From assembly GCF_932276165.1 (NCBI RefSeq), contig NC_063987.1, positions 7,998,001 to 8,062,000 of the forward strand: a DNA stretch of 64,000 bases. The letters run 5' to 3'. The first letter of the stretch is position 1. Every line of letters begins with the position of its first letter. The notes beneath the pieces are model-generated. The model was not told the DNA's origin. It saw nothing but the letters and a program-made list of their open reading frames with translations, and made no database searches. Of this stretch, positions 11,124 through 23,467 are shown piece after piece. The position numbers and the translations under genes were made by a program. This DNA is from Plutella xylostella. Taxonomy: Eukaryota; Arthropoda; Insecta; Lepidoptera; Plutellidae.

Positions 11124-11994
11124 TCAGTCAAAACCGAGGTGGTGGTACCAACTGAATCGGCCTAAATTTTTCAACTGAGTTTTAATTGGCTTTTTTGGAT
11201 AGCGACTATTAATCGCTGGGAGTAAGGCTGCAGGATGTTTTTTTGATCGCAGGGATGTTGGCTTCCACTGTGACCATTTTTTGTCCCCTTCAAAAGACTT
11301 GTCAGCCACATTTTCCTTTGTTGGGACTTGGGATGGGTTTAATTGGTTCCCGCATAGTGTTTGTTTTGGAAAAATTGATGTTGGGGATTCTGGAATCTTC
11401 GAATTGTTGTTGTAGGTTAGTCTGGTCCATACTTTCAATGTTTTCAGTATAAGCATTTTTTTCCTCTGTGTCATAATAATTAGTACCGGTTGTGTAATAA
11501 CTGCAAATAAACCATAATGTGAGATGAATATAAATAATTGCAATGCAGATACATTATATGATACATGAATACAATTGGCTCTTACCAACAGTTACCACAT
11601 GGTCGGCATCAAAGTCACTCTTCATGCCATCAACAGACAACAAAATCATGTCCTTTATTTTAAGCTCAGTGTCTGTGAGTGGTACAGCGGTACTTGTTCC
11701 TCCTCCAGTGCGGTATGTTTCAGCACGAATACAAGCTGATTTTTTTCGAGTCTCTCTCTTGAGGCCTTCATATTTTGTTTTAAGGTTTTTAGCGGAACGA
11801 TAGGTAGCTCCACTAGTGGCATTGAACTTTGCTTCGATTATTTTCCAGCAGGACTCTTTCTCCTGCCAAGTAACTGCATCGCTTTTTTTGTTTTCAAGAA
11901 CATTTTTATTTTCTTGTATTATGTTTATTAACATATCCATTTCATCTCTCGAAAAATTAACACTTCTCTCACGTTAAACTACTTTTTTAGACAT
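11124..11994 (-). pseudogene. Myb/SANT-like DNA-binding protein of the Harbinger element, broken
   Basis: In Harbinger systems this partner protein helps the transposase enter the nucleus and bind the element ends. On the - strand an ATG at 11994 gives MSKKVV, then a TAA (11975-11977), then in the same frame RERSVNFSRDEMDMLINII. The SANT-like domain follows (WQEKESCWKIIEAKFN, RSAKNLKTKYEGLK, KKSACIRAETYRTGGG). A GT donor at 11585 ends exon 1, and a second exon from about 11465 runs to an early TGA, after which homologous-looking sequence continues in another frame. The early stop and later frameshift make it a pseudogene, unless translation starts at the internal methionine. Confidence 0.65.
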
Positions 11995-12488
11995 CTTACA
12001 CAATCAGTGAACGCAAATAAACTTTATTTACTTAAGAAATTTATGTTCTCACAAAAGACAAGAAAATTATTGAAATCAAACACCTTTGACATTTGACTTA
12101 AACGTTTCATAAACACACAAAGAGGATTATCATAGAAACATACCATTTTCTGGTATAAAAATGTAAAGATGGCATTATACAATAATAAAAAAATTCGTAT
12201 AGCCGATATTAATAAAGATTATATTATTGCAATATACTGTTTTCCTACTTAAAAATTCTTAAAAGGCTTTTATTCCTAATTAAATAGTTTCATTCCATAT
12301 TTTCATACCAAAATGGTCCGTGGATCGAAATGTCAAAAAGCGACGTTGCCGCTTTGACTTCCCTGTAAAGCCCCAGGTAACTACGTAACAGGTAAATGTA
12401 TGAGCATTTTTTTGGTAAAACGCAAAAGTATTTAACAGAAGGTTTAATCTCCTTGGTATTTTAAATGACATTGTGGAACAAACCCTTA

Positions 12489-12770
12489 TAATTTTTTTGT
12501 TTATCATTAATCAACATTTTAACTAAAATTTTCAAAAGTATAGGTCACAGGAAAACCATATCGTACACTGTTAAAACACTTAAAACTTATAACAATAGAA
12601 ACATAACCATACAGTATGTACAATTGTACATGCTTTTTTATATTAATCAAAATGACAAAAACTTAAAACAAAAAAAAACACATTGGTACCTCAATCAACA
12701 TAGGTAGAAATAATATTATAATCAATGTCTGTTTGTTATTTATTGAAATATTGTGCAATTTCTTTCTGCA
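12489..12770. other. Interval right of the Harbinger element, nothing recognised
   Basis: AT-rich, with an A run near 12670. I see no frame or repeat I can name. Confidence 0.4.
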
Positions 12771-12774
12771 TGAA

Positions 12775-13065
12775 GGGGATGACTCGTGGATGTGAAGGAA
12801 ACCGCGTGTTGGTAATACTGGATACTAGTTTATTGTTGCTTGTACAGCGAGGTCCCGTGGAAAGAGGCCGAGACTCCGCCTGTAGCGGCTTATATGCTAC
12901 CACCACCCCCGACACTGCGCCATCTAGCAGGATGTATAGGAACTTAATAGTGTAGTAATGCTTAATAATCGATCTATGCAAGTAGCCTGCGAGATAACGC
13001 TGTGTTTACATAGGAAACTAAGTAGTTAAACCTTCAAATTTATAGATGGCGCTAATATATTGTTA
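12775..13065 (-). repeat. Possible solo LTR, minus strand
   Basis: On the - strand the segment starts TGTTAACAATATATTAGCGC and carries AATAAA shortly before an end near CATCCCCTTCA. It has a G+C-rich middle with AGATGGCGCAGTG. TG...CA limits and a polyadenylation signal fit an LTR, but I find no partner LTR or internal region here and no certain target duplication. The call is tentative. Confidence 0.28.
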
Positions 13066-13071
13066 ACACAG

Positions 13072-13275
13072 TTAACACTGCACATTTACCCCATCACGGA
13101 CCGCTGATGCTAGGTCCCCTAAAGCCCGTGCTGTCAGCAGCTCAGCCTCGACCCTCTTTTCTTTTATCGCCGTCATCCTATTGACTTCTAGGTCGACTTG
13201 GTTGCTGCGGCTGGATCGGCGCTCTGAGGTGCGAGGGGGATTAGCTGAGCCCAATGACTGCTCAGGGTGCTGCAC
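13072..13275 (-). pseudogene. Fragment resembling the C-terminus of a Myb/SANT-like protein
   Basis: The 67-codon frame ends in KEKRVEAELLTARALGDLASAVRDG. This is a charged helical segment of the type found at the end of insect Myb/SANT-like (transposon-derived) proteins. There is no DNA-binding part. An LTR-like segment begins directly downstream of its stop. Function unknown; the family call is weak. Confidence 0.3.
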
Positions 13276-13976
13276 CTCGACAACAATGTAGTCAGGGTGT
13301 CTGCACCTCGCCTATAATGGGGCTGAGGATTGGCCTCGACGTTAACTGGTCCTGCCATTGACCAAAGCATGATGCAGTCTGAAAAAAAAATCAAATACAC
13401 TATTAGTTACTTACATTAAAACAAAAAGGTGACACTAAGTATAACGTGAATAGTGGCCAAAGCATCTGGCTCGTGGTCAACTTATAGTCTAAAAAAATTA
13501 ATTTACATGAGTTCATACATAAACAAAACACACAAAAGATGGCACATAGCATAATTAAACATTATTATTCACCTCCTGAGTGGCAAATGGCTTGATTACC
13601 AAGTGCTGATCACCGGTGGCAAATTTTTCACCGCCCATGACCGCCACGGGTCGCTAGGGCCGCCGCCAGTTCGCCTCATTGACGCCGAACTCCTTGCGCA
13701 TATGCGTTTTAGATAACATTTGTTTTCGGTCCAGGAAGCCGATTCTCATTTCAATAGACAATTTCAATTTCCCTATACGCTTTGAAACCATTCAAGACAA
13801 TTTGCTAACGGGAAAAGGCGATGGGTGGCTAAAATCTGTATTCTGGAGCACCGTAAACTTCGAAGCCGCACGGAAATTCGACCGACCGACCGAAATGCGA
13901 CCAAAAAAAAAAAAAGTTTACTCTGTGAATACTACGTTCCATTTCATCGATTATAATCTACAACCAACAACAACGG
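13276..13976. other. Interval without recognisable gene
   Basis: A G+C-richer patch at about 13570-13690 reads on the - strand as a short coding-like stretch (FGVNEANWRRP, then a stop) that I do not recognise. The remainder is non-coding, with an A run at 13900. Confidence 0.35.
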
Positions 13977-14784
13977 CAGGCCGCACACCAGGCATACATT
14001 TGTGTTTTACGGTATTTACGTCGCCACAATCGTTGCGCTACAATTGTATGCACATACAAATGTATTGTATATCACATCAGAAGCACAGTTGTAGCGTGGC
14101 ACCGCTTTAAGAATTTCGACATCATCGTCTGATGACGAAGATTTCTTGATGTGGCGATTGAGAAAATAAAGACGTTATTGGGTTCATCCATTTAATCAAG
14201 ACTGCACATTGTACGGGAATTTCAAATTTTGCGAATCTTTGTCCAAATAATTTCTGTAATCCGTCTGTTAGTATAATCATTGAGCGTGTGATTGTATAAT
14301 ACAGGGTTTTTTTCAACCTCTACAATAAACTTAACGTAAAATTCAATGTTGTCTTTCATATTTGCAAACCAACGCGGCACAAAAAACGAACGTGTTCGGC
14401 CCGGGTCTCCTATTTACTCCGTAGGTCGCGTCAAGTGTCACCGCCGTAGGCCGCGTCACGATACTCACTACGTCTACGCGCCAACGTCGGCGTGTGAGGG
14501 AGACCGCATCAGTACATTTCTATAGTGAGCATCGTGACGCGGCCTACGGCGTGACGCTGGTCGCGACCTACGGCGTAAATAGGAGACCAAGGCCTTCCAT
14601 CTTGAATTCGTGTGGCGCGGACAACGTCTCGCCACAAAGTGCGCCCGCCACAAATGTTTCCTCGGTGTGTGTTTCCTCGGTATGCGTGCTCACGTACAAA
14701 ATGTTTGGGTGCGTTAAAAATGTTGCGTTTCAAATGTGGCGCCACAATTATCGCGTTACAAATGTATGCCTGGTGTGCGGCCTG
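13977..14784. mobile_element. Inverted-repeat element (MITE-like) with a second inverted repeat inside
   Basis: CAGGCCGCACACCAGGCATA at 13977 is repeated in reverse complement at the right end (to 14784), about 27 bp matching perfectly. Nested inside, a further inverted repeat of about 68 bp has its left arm at 14403-14470 and right arm at 14522-14589. Both arms contain CCGTAGGCCGCGTCACGAT, a G+C-rich sequence in an AT-rich setting. I find no clear target duplication. No long protein frame fits a transposase. Confidence 0.6.
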
Positions 14785-15460
14785 GCTAAATCGATATTAG
14801 AGAAGTATTTTTTTATTTTTATTTTATGTTTATTCAGGAAACTAACAGCGCTTATAAAACATATGTGACTTAAGATAATTAATAGTGTACAAGGCCAATA
14901 ATAAGTTCCCACATTATTAACTAATAACAAGTAGTAAACGAAACAAAACAAAGTTATACATTTTAAATACTGACTAACAAAGTGACAAAATACCATTCGT
15001 AGTTCTACATTATTTTGATGGAAGAAAATCTCAACTAAGAATTAACTGTAAGTAGAATGAAAAGATAACTATTCGTATTTAATTATTGTTGCAAAGTATT
15101 TCACTGGTTCCATACATTCGGCTAGTGTATGTTAAAAATATTGCCTTGACAAAAACAAGATTTTGATTAATAATTACTTATAAGTATTGCTTTCGAAGAG
15201 GCACTGTGTGTATCCATATTTATAAATACCTACCTATATGTATAGGAACATACCTTCCATAACTTTCTGACAAGTCAGGAATAATAAGGAAGTACTTAAG
15301 TCTTATGTATACTTATACCTTTCTTTTTAGTATATCTACTACCTAGAAATCTATGCATTATAAATTTATAGATTCAAATATTTATCTACTGATATACTCA
15401 TCAGTAGCTTATGGGTCACAGTTGGTTTTCTCTCCACCATGCGATAATAAACACATCTCA
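14785..15460. other. AT-rich interval, nothing recognised
   Basis: Low-complexity AT-rich sequence. I find no gene or nameable repeat. Confidence 0.4.
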
Positions 15461-15465
15461 CAATG

Positions 15466-15810
15466 TTTAACTAGGTTTCAGATAGGCTCAGACTACATAA
15501 TAGACGCATTTTTCCTGAAATAAAAATGACATATTATGTATCTAGCCTATCTGAAACCTAGTCATTTCTGCATGGTGATATTACAACTGAGGCGCGCGGG
15601 CGACTCACTCTATTTATATAGGCACCCGCACCTTGCAAATTAAAGGTGGAGAGAAAAATGGACTTTATTTAACTGTCACTTATGATGCCGAACACGGAGA
15701 AAGTCGAAACGCCATATCTCACAATGTTTAACTAGGTTTCAGATAGGCTAGATACATAATATGTCATTTTTATTTCAGGAAAAATGCGTCTATTATTAAT
15801 AGTAGCTGAG
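15466..15810. repeat. Pair of inverted MITE-like units ending in CTAGGTTTCAGATAGGCT
   Basis: The unit at about 15471-15562 has CTAGGTTTCAGATAGGCT at its left end and the reverse complement at its right end. A second unit (about 15730-15800) is the exact inverse of most of the first. Both are preceded by TCTCACAATGTTTAA in the same orientation, which argues for a compound element rather than a simple tandem copy. Confidence 0.6.
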
Positions 15811-16086
15811 GTAGAATTACTTTAAAGTAAGTATATTAATTAGCAAATATTTACATACTTATACAGGGCAAAGATTCAACAAAAACGTTACTTATTCCTT
15901 ACTTAAACAGATTAAATACAATTATAGTCATTTATATACATTTGAAAAAGTGGTTACACCATTCAACCATGCCTCCAAAATCTGTAAGAATGTGTAATGT
16001 TCAAAACATGAGTTGGTAAAATTTACAAAGTTGTTTGTCTCATATAAACCACTTAATGTTAACGTCAACATAAGTAAATAAATACA

Positions 16087-16215
16087 CAGGTGGCTGGTGA
16101 CCGTTGGGGTAAGTATACACGAGTTTACGGGTGGAGTCCACGTACAGGCAAGCGTAGCGTGGGACTTTCGTCGACCCGTTGGACGGTAGCCGCAAGTGGT
16201 GGGATGAGAAAGGAC
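16087..16215 (+). repeat. Fragment of an RTE-like LINE, 3' coding end
   Basis: The short translation DRWGKYTRVYGW...TGKRSVG...STRWT...GGMRKDKA aligns by eye with the LINE C-terminus at 38494-38720 (VGRPPTSWTDDL...GSGWMRKAGD). It is damaged and only about 130 bp long. Confidence 0.45.
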
Positions 16216-16254
16216 AAGGCCTTAACAACAAAAACCAATGAATGGGTCCAATTA

Positions 16255-18928
16255 TCATTTTTTAAGGCCTTTTTGAAATGATGTTTTTGCCATTATTTGG
16301 TATTTCTCGTTAAGGTCGTCGATATCACTTTTTCCATATAAAATTCTATTAATTAGTTTACAATTATTGTAAATAAAGAATCGACAAACAGCATTTATTA
16401 GGAATTGAATCAGCTTCTCCTTATGATTCTCACCATCAGATAATTCATTAAAATCTACTAATGTGTAAATCACTGAAGATATATATTGTTTTAAATTATT
16501 CTTTTCTAAGTTTCTTTTTAATAAAACCATTGCTACATCCTGCATATTTGATATCAAAGTGACGACTGAGTCACTTGGGCTGCAAAGCCAACGACGACCT
16601 GCATATTCTCTGTACCTGATGTACTCCGTTTCTTCACCTGCCAATAACGTATCGTGGCATGTTTTACATGTTTTGTAAATCTTTTTCGATTTTTTGATAA
16701 AGTATCCACTTACATATTGTAAGGGAGCCAATATTTTAGGATCCTTCTTTGATTCCATTGACTCTAGTTCTATGGATAAAATATCAGTCAAAAGCACTTC
16801 ACATGATGAGACGTCATTGCCTTTGCAGTCTTCATCAATCAAGTTTATAAGTGCTTCTCCTAAATCTTTTTCACAATTCCCTCCCGGGGCGTGGACACTG
16901 GTCAGGCAGGCTATTGATTAAAAAGGTCGTAAATGCTGACTCAAACCGCTCCGGGGTCGAGTTGGTGTTGCGGCATCCGTGGGATATTATGGCACCAAAA
17001 AAAATTTCAATTGGGTCTTGGTTCAGGTGGCGCATCCAAATTGAGGTTACATTATGTTCCTCTTTCAATTTTTTTTAATAAAATCTCCATTCCTTCCAAT
17101 GTCCACAACCAACTATTAATATTGTGGGTACCACTTCCTTTTTTCCTACAGCAGTAACCAAATTTCATAGTTTTTAATATTTTTCTTCCTTCGTCCCAAG
17201 TTTTGTGGTGAAGAGATGTTGGTGTTGCTGGACCTAAAAGCGGCTTTGCGAAACGCGTCTTTTGATTGAAGCTACCGTTGACTGAATCAAATAATTTATC
17301 AAATTATAATAATATATCTGCAGTCTAATTGCATTCTTCAGGGAGTATTTTCTTGTCTGAAAAAAAAGACGATAGTTATTATTGTAAGGTCAGTTATGAG
17401 ATCTTCAATACAACTGATGTTTGTTTATAAAACAAAAGGCATCCTTATTGAGTTAAGTTATATAAAACAGATATAATTAAATAAGTACCTGCAAGGTATC
17501 CCATGTTCGATGCAACAGTTGCACTGAATATTTGACTTTCATTTTTCCAATTTTTTGGGGAAAAATGTGGTTGTCTGTCAATTTTGGTACAAGCCTCACA
17601 CCTTTGTAGCCAGGATTTCCCCATGTAGCTGCTGCAAATGCTGCCATTTGGCAATTTTTTGTTGTCCGTCCATTTCATAAACAAGATTTTTTGTTAGGAG
17701 ATTATTCCTTATCCCCTTTAAAAGATGTGGGGGGTCGTACAATGGGACTATCTAATTTCCATTAACAACAAAAATATTATCTTTTGGGCATTCACCTCTT
17801 CTCAAGTAATCACCTGTTGTCTCGTCTATCAGATATTTGATGGCTTGGCGATTATTTGTGCCTTGATCACAAACAGTAGCAACCACCTTAAATCCAGCTT
17901 CTTTAAAATTTATAATATTTTCTTTGACTAGGTGAGCAAGTTCAGGTCCCTTGGTTGCCCCTGATTAAAATGAATATGATATTGGCTGCTTATAATTTCT
18001 TTGTAGCCCTCGTATCATAAAAACTTGTGCATGATTTGCATTTTTTTTTTGTTTCCTCTCTGTTCGTTACAAATCCTGTTACACTATCCTTTCTTTCATT
18101 ATATGTAACATTTGTTTTGAGGGACATCTCATCAAACATTAAAATACATAATTTGTCGTTTTCTTTCATTGTTTTGGATTTTGTCTTCAATTGGTCAAAA
18201 ATGTTCTTATGATGCCAGGCTTGATGTTTGCTCTGGTCAATAGTTTTTTTAATGTATTTGGCGCAGGCAAAATCAAAGTTTTTCTTAAAAATCTATAAGC
18301 CTTAGGACTTTGTTTCATGATAGATAATGCCATAATCTTCTTTTTCATGCTAAAACGTCTTCCTTTTCCTTTTTTTTTGCTCCCGAATCTGTAGCATAAG
18401 CGGTATTTTTGCAGATGCTGGCAAATCATCCATAATTTTTATAAATGCTGGGTTTGTTGATATTTTCTTAGCTGCTTTTATTTGTCTAGCTTGAATGGAA
18501 ATCTTCTTGCTCTTATTTAGTTTTCTTTTGGCAAGCTTTAATTTTGTAAATAACTCCAGCTCCGTTTGGCTCAATTTACCACATATCTTTGAGGTGTTAG
18601 CTGAAAATAAGATAATAATTAATTTATTAAAATGTTATAATAATTTGTTCTTAAGATACCTACTCATACAACCAAAATGTGAGAGGAGATGCCTCACACA
18701 TGTCAAATCCTTGCCCATACCATAGATCAACTAGCTAGCCTGTAAGATTCAGAGTTTCTTTAGTTTATCCAGCCCCCCTAACATCATCAAGAAATGCCCA
18801 TAATAAACTTACTTTTCAAAGCATTACCTATCTAAGTAGTAGGTGGTTGCAGTTGATATCAAGTAGTTTGTCGTTTACAAACCTGCAGTAAATGAACAGC
18901 CTGGAATACAGCACCTCTTGTACGACAT
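16255..18928 (-). pseudogene. THAP/P-element-like transposase, decayed (second P-like family)
   Basis: A short first exon (18928 down to 18883, then GT) encodes MSYKRCCIPGCSFTA, the start of a THAP zinc-binding domain. Further down the - strand: helical HTH-like sequence (18574-18350), a frameshift at the T run near 18370, KQSPKAYRFLRKTLILPAPNTLKK (split here by position 18200-18320), the catalytic-core motif LMFDEMSLKTNV at about 18140, HLNQDPIEIFFGAI at about 17030, and the C-terminal part YVSGYFIKKS...CKTCHDTLL (16842-16255). Several stops and frame changes break it. It differs clearly in sequence from the P-like gene at 33-40.5 kb, so the window holds two P-like lineages. Ends and target duplication were not identified. 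Confidence 0.8.
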
Positions 18929-19520
18929 GTTCACTACACATAATTATAAACACAACAAATACACGTCCTATCTCAAAATACTGGAGTCCTGTCTCAAATC
19001 ACCATCACAACTGTGTTCACTGGTTTGAAGCAGAATACTCGACTCAACAGAACCGTAGCGTGAAAAATAACATGGAAGGCAGCAGAAAAAGCACAAAACG
19101 AAATGGAAAAATAATACGATGGTAACAATTTGTACAGGATCGATTGGTACTAATAAAACACAGATTTATATTTTGAACGTGCTCCTCGTGCAACGGTTCT
19201 GCGGAGAGTGGCGCGGGGAGCGCCTGCGCCCCGCGCCCCGCTCCGCCGCCCGCGTCACCAGCAACTCATTCATTTATTATACATTACATCTACCTTTTAC
19301 AAAATAAAAATAAATTTAATCAAATTTCCTTCAAACACTTATTTTACTTAAACACTGTTAACATAATACTAAACTAAACTAATCGTAAGTAATTCTTTAA
19401 TTAATTAATTGGTTTAATTTTAATTATATATTATAAATTTAATTATATTTAAATATATGTTATAATTTATGGTTTAATTTTAATTAATTGGTTGGCAATC
19501 TGAGACATCATGATTTAAAT
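18929..19520. other. Interval including the likely 3' end of the adjacent gypsy fragment
   Basis: A G+C-rich spike near 19200-19255 sits in AT-rich sequence. The 3' LTR of the gypsy fragment should lie here, but with no second LTR to compare I cannot draw its borders. Confidence 0.35.
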
Positions 19521-21760
19521 TTATTCACTTCTGACTGCGTTATCGACAGAGTTGTCATCCTCAGGACAAACTTTCCACTGACCCTCAATCCGTTTTAAAT
19601 GCACTATGTTACGACGCAGAAGTTGTCCGTTGTCGTCGTTCTGGAGTTCTACATCACCACCATTCTTAGTGATGACTGTATGTGGTGTATCATTGAACGG
19701 CGCGGTCAGTTTGTTGTCTTTTGTCATGTTCTTCACATAGACCTTTTCACCGACTCCAATATCCGATTCTGTTGCGTGTCTCTTCCTATCTGCGTACTCC
19801 TTCCCTTTCTGTTTTTGTTCGGTATCGCGATCCCTGGTTTCCATGTCTGTGTCTGCGAATTCTACATCGATTATGGAGGGTAGCTTATCCCTAAATTGAC
19901 GCTTGTAAAAGAGTTCTGCTGGAGGTTTCCCTGTGACAGAATGGGGGGTAGCATTATACATAGTCAGGTACTTAAGCAAATCATCTTGCTAATTAGATTT
20001 TTGAGATTGACTTATCCGCAAACGTTTTAATATATCACGGTTCTGTCTCTCAACCTCACCATTTTGCTGTGGCCAGTAAGGTATACTATGATACAACCGA
20101 ATACCAAACTCATTGCAAAAACGCCCAAATTCTGCACTAGAAAACTGTGGCCCGTTATCAGCTGTAATACTGACTGGCGCTCCTAACCGCGAAAATATTT
20201 CTTTAAGCATATTTACCGTTTGCAATGTGTCAATAGTCTTAGTAACCTTAACTTCTTTGTAGCGGCTAAAATAGTCTACAATTACCAGGAGGTAATGTCC
20301 ACTTGGTAACGGCCCCAAGTAATCTATGGCTACGTCAATCCAGGGCTGAGCTGGAAGTTCCCGCCTTCGCATGGGATTTGGGGGATTTGGCGCAGAAACC
20401 AAGGTGCAGCCTTTGCAGGACCGGACAAAGTGTTCGGCATCTTTGTCAATTTTGGGCCACCAAACCTTGGAACGTAATCGCGTTTTCATCGCCACAATTC
20501 CGGGGTGACCCTCATGAGCAGCTATCAGCACCTTTGACCTTAAGCTGGAAGGAATGACCACCTTATTGCCGCGCAAGAGAAGTTCATCTTGGAAACACAG
20601 TTCATGTTCGAAGATTTTATAATTTTGAACATTCTGATCCCAAACTTGATTGTATAGACCGTTCCTAACTAATGCTAGTTCTTGATCGTTCTCACAAACG
20701 CGCTTTAGCTCGCTTAATGAAAGTGCCGTAGGAAGAGACTCGTCCACTACCAAATTGACATAATTGTCATCATCAAACGGGCATGGTGATGGATCACCCG
20801 AACTCAACCTTGAAAGAGAATCGGCGATGTTTTTCTTACCGGGACTGTATATAATTTTGAAATTATATGACTGTAAACGCAAAACCCATCGTTCGATTCT
20901 CGCGCAGGGTCTAGAATTTGGTCCAAATATAACCTCCAATGGTTTATGATCACTAACTAGCTCGAAACTATCCTTCCCAAATAGATACATGTCAAAGTGT
21001 TCTACAGCCCAAACTAGAGCGAGAGCCTCTTTTTCTGTTTGGCAATATCGTTTTTCCCGGTCTGTGAGACTTTTATTGCCATACGCGATTATTCGCGGTC
21101 CATTTGCGTCGTGTTGGACAAGCACAGCTCCCAGACCAACCGGGCTAGCATCTGCAAAAACTTGTGTCCTATCAAGTGGATTATAATAGCCCAATGTCGT
21201 GATCTGAGTCATAGCCCTTTTTAATCCTTCAAATGCCTTAGCCTGACTATTTTTCCAGTAGGAAGTGATATCAGCACCCTTGCTAAGTTTTAATCTTAGT
21301 AGTTCACGTAATGGCTCAGTCCATGTCGCAAGGTTAGGGATCCACTTGCCTACGTAATTGACTAAACCCAAAAAACTCTGGACTTCTTCAATGACAACAG
21401 GTTCCCGAAAAGACTCTATGGTCTTGACATACTTGTCAAGAGGCTTGACACCGTCACATGTCAGTTGATGTCCAAGAAACTCTATTCTCTTTGCTCTTAA
21501 CACACATTTGTCATCATTCAGTAGGACATCATTATCGTGTAAAACGTCTCGTCTCGTGTTCAGCCTCATTGCTTCCGAATACAACAATATCGTCAATAAA
21601 GTTGACCACACCTTCACAATGCAAAAGTAATCTTTCGAGGTTTTTTTGAAAGCATTCCGGAGCACAAGAGATGCCAAACATGAGACGTTTATACCGATAT
21701 AGGCCATGACTACAAATGAAAGTTGTAATATACCTACTATCTTGGCTCAGCTCAAGCTGA
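19521..21760 (-). pseudogene. Ty3/gypsy pol fragment (RT end, RNase H, integrase), broken
   Basis: On the - strand, from 21760 downward: the end of reverse transcriptase (HGLYRYKRLMFGISCAPE, then FIDDIVVFGSN), with a frame change near 21560; RNase H with tethered domain (FADASPVGLGAVLVQH, DHKPLEVIF); and integrase with the zinc region (HEGHPGIVAMK...CKGC) and the catalytic motifs IDYLGP, TADNGPQF and NGEVERQN. A TAG at 19986-19988, in a context where a tryptophan is expected, interrupts the reading before the C-terminal domain (19979-19521). Everything upstream of the RT is cut off exactly where duplicated block B begins, so the 5' half of the element is gone. Confidence 0.88.
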
Positions 21761-21826
21761 TTATTTTGCTTGTATGAAGAAGGTTTGAGTAAAATGTTCT
21801 GGAGGGCCTATCCTTCCTTTTGAAAT

Positions 21827-23055
21827 CATTGAGTTGTTAGATGATGTCGATTTTAGGATGCGGTTCCGGCTCACAAAAGAAGCTGTACATTATATTTATT
21901 CATTGATAGAACATGAAATATCTACAAATACAGAAAGGTAACAGTACAAACCTGCTCGTTTTTCTATTTATTATTACTCTGGGTTAACCCATAAAACAAT
22001 AATTATGCACTACTTTATTTCAGAAATCAGGCTATTACGCCTATGTGTCGTCTGCTGTTGACAATGAGATATTATGCAACTGGTAGTTTTCTCACTGTAG
22101 TGGGCACTTCACTGGTGTGAGCAAGACATCGGCTAGTCGAATCGTAAAGACTGTATCGGAAGCAATTGCTAGACTGCGACCGCAATTTATACAATTTCCA
22201 AGGGACAACATTCAAAAACAGCAAGAATTTTTTGACATAGCGCGATTCCCAAAAGTAATTGGTGCCATTGATTGCACTCATGTAGCTATTAAATCGCCAG
22301 GTAAGAATCTCACATTATAATGTATATATTCAGAGGACAGACTGTTGTGGCACTCACTGGTAGAGGCCTACGAGTATTTCTGGGAGTCCACCGGCAGTAG
22401 ATGATTATGAAAATGAATGAGGTGCCTAGCTAGCTATACATGTAATAAATTATCTCATCCCTTGCTTATTTCAAATTATACATTACTCTTTTTTTGTTTT
22501 CAGGTGGTGACATTACAGAGAACTATAGAGACAGAAAATCTAACTTTTCATTTAATGTCCAAACTGTAGTTGATGCAAAACTTAAAATAATGGATATTGT
22601 GGCCAGGTGGCCAGGAGCAGTCCATGACCAGACCATATTTAACAATTCTCATATCAAACAGAGGCTAATAAACAAAGAATTTGGTGATTGTGTGATTGTG
22701 GGAGACAAGGGCTATGAGAACACTGCATACCTCCTAACGCCAGTGCAAAACCCAATTACACCTGCTGAACATTTATTTAATGAGGCACAAATAAGAAGTA
22801 GAAATGTGGTAGAGCGAACTTATGGGACTGGAACTATCAAAAAAATTTATTCTGCATGTGTCACGGGTTCAATCAGTGATAGTGGCATGTGCAGTATTGC
22901 ACAATATAGCTATTGATATGCGAGATGAGCTATTTCAAGATAATATACCACCTGATGTTGACGACAATGAACAAATAGCTACTCCTCTAAACATGCAGGA
23001 CACTAATGTGAGAAATAGGTTGATTAATAACTACTTTGTGTCATTGTTAAGATAA
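21827..23055 (+). pseudogene. HARBI1-like PIF/Harbinger transposase, broken (copy B)
   Basis: Same gene as at 5920-7148. This copy lacks the two nonsense codons of copy A: codon TTA instead of TGA at 21837-21839, and TTT instead of TAA at 22186-22188. It keeps the one-base loss near 22107 and the frameshift after VVERTYG near 22822, so it still cannot make an active nuclease. Exons appear at about 22023-22299 and 22504-23055, with GT-AG borders between them. Confidence 0.85.
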
Positions 23056-23136
23056 GTAATACATGTAATTTAAATAAACCTTTAACCATTTTAATATTTT
23101 TTTATTTAATTATAATATTTTCAACCATAATATTTT

Positions 23137-23467
23137 TTTTCTAGAGCTTAGATTTCACGTTTATGTTCTCTTTCCTCATCTTCAAATTTTAGTTTTCGCT
23201 GTCTATCTTCTTCTTCAAATGTCCACCTTTTTTATTTTCTTCCATTTCTTTCATTTTAAGTTTTAACTCTTCTTCTAAAATTTTTTTTTTTAATATAATT
23301 TGCTACCTCTAATTTTGCTTCTGCTAATTTTTCAAATGGCCTTTTAGGTTTTGATTTAGATAGGGCAGCAGCCTTACTCCCAGCGATGAGTGGCTGAATC
23401 GATTTCAACAAAATCGCTAATATCGTACTCCCACCGCACATTTTTGCGGCTCATTGTGTTATGACGT
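23137..23467 (-). pseudogene. Myb/SANT-like gene, C-terminal coiled-coil remnant (copy B)
   Basis: Duplicate of 7230-7560 with the same RPFEKLAEAKLEVANYI motif and the same frame break. The SANT half present beside copy A is absent here because the duplicated block stops short of it. Confidence 0.45.

Larger units (their letters stand above)
1723..12485. mobile_element. Composite PIF/Harbinger element, transposase and Myb/SANT genes convergent
   Basis: The left terminus reads GGGCCTGTTCCACAATGTC and the reverse complement of the right terminus GGGTTTGTTCCACAATGTC, 17 of 19 matching. TTA flanks both sides (1720-1722 and 12486-12488). Inside are a HARBI1-type transposase on the + strand (5138-7148) and a Myb/SANT-like gene on the - strand (11.1-12.0 kb, with a coiled-coil end near 7.2-7.6 kb). 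This is the usual two-gene, convergent Harbinger arrangement. Both genes are broken here. A Tc1/mariner-type element (1837-4992) was inserted 114 bp from the left end. The length is inflated by nested insertions. Confidence 0.62.

Noticed and set aside
11205..11235. Twenty-base match ATCGCTGGGAGTAAGGCTGC to 7470-7490 in inverted orientation
   Set aside because: Probably trace homology within the Harbinger element; too short and in an unexplained orientation to support a separate feature.
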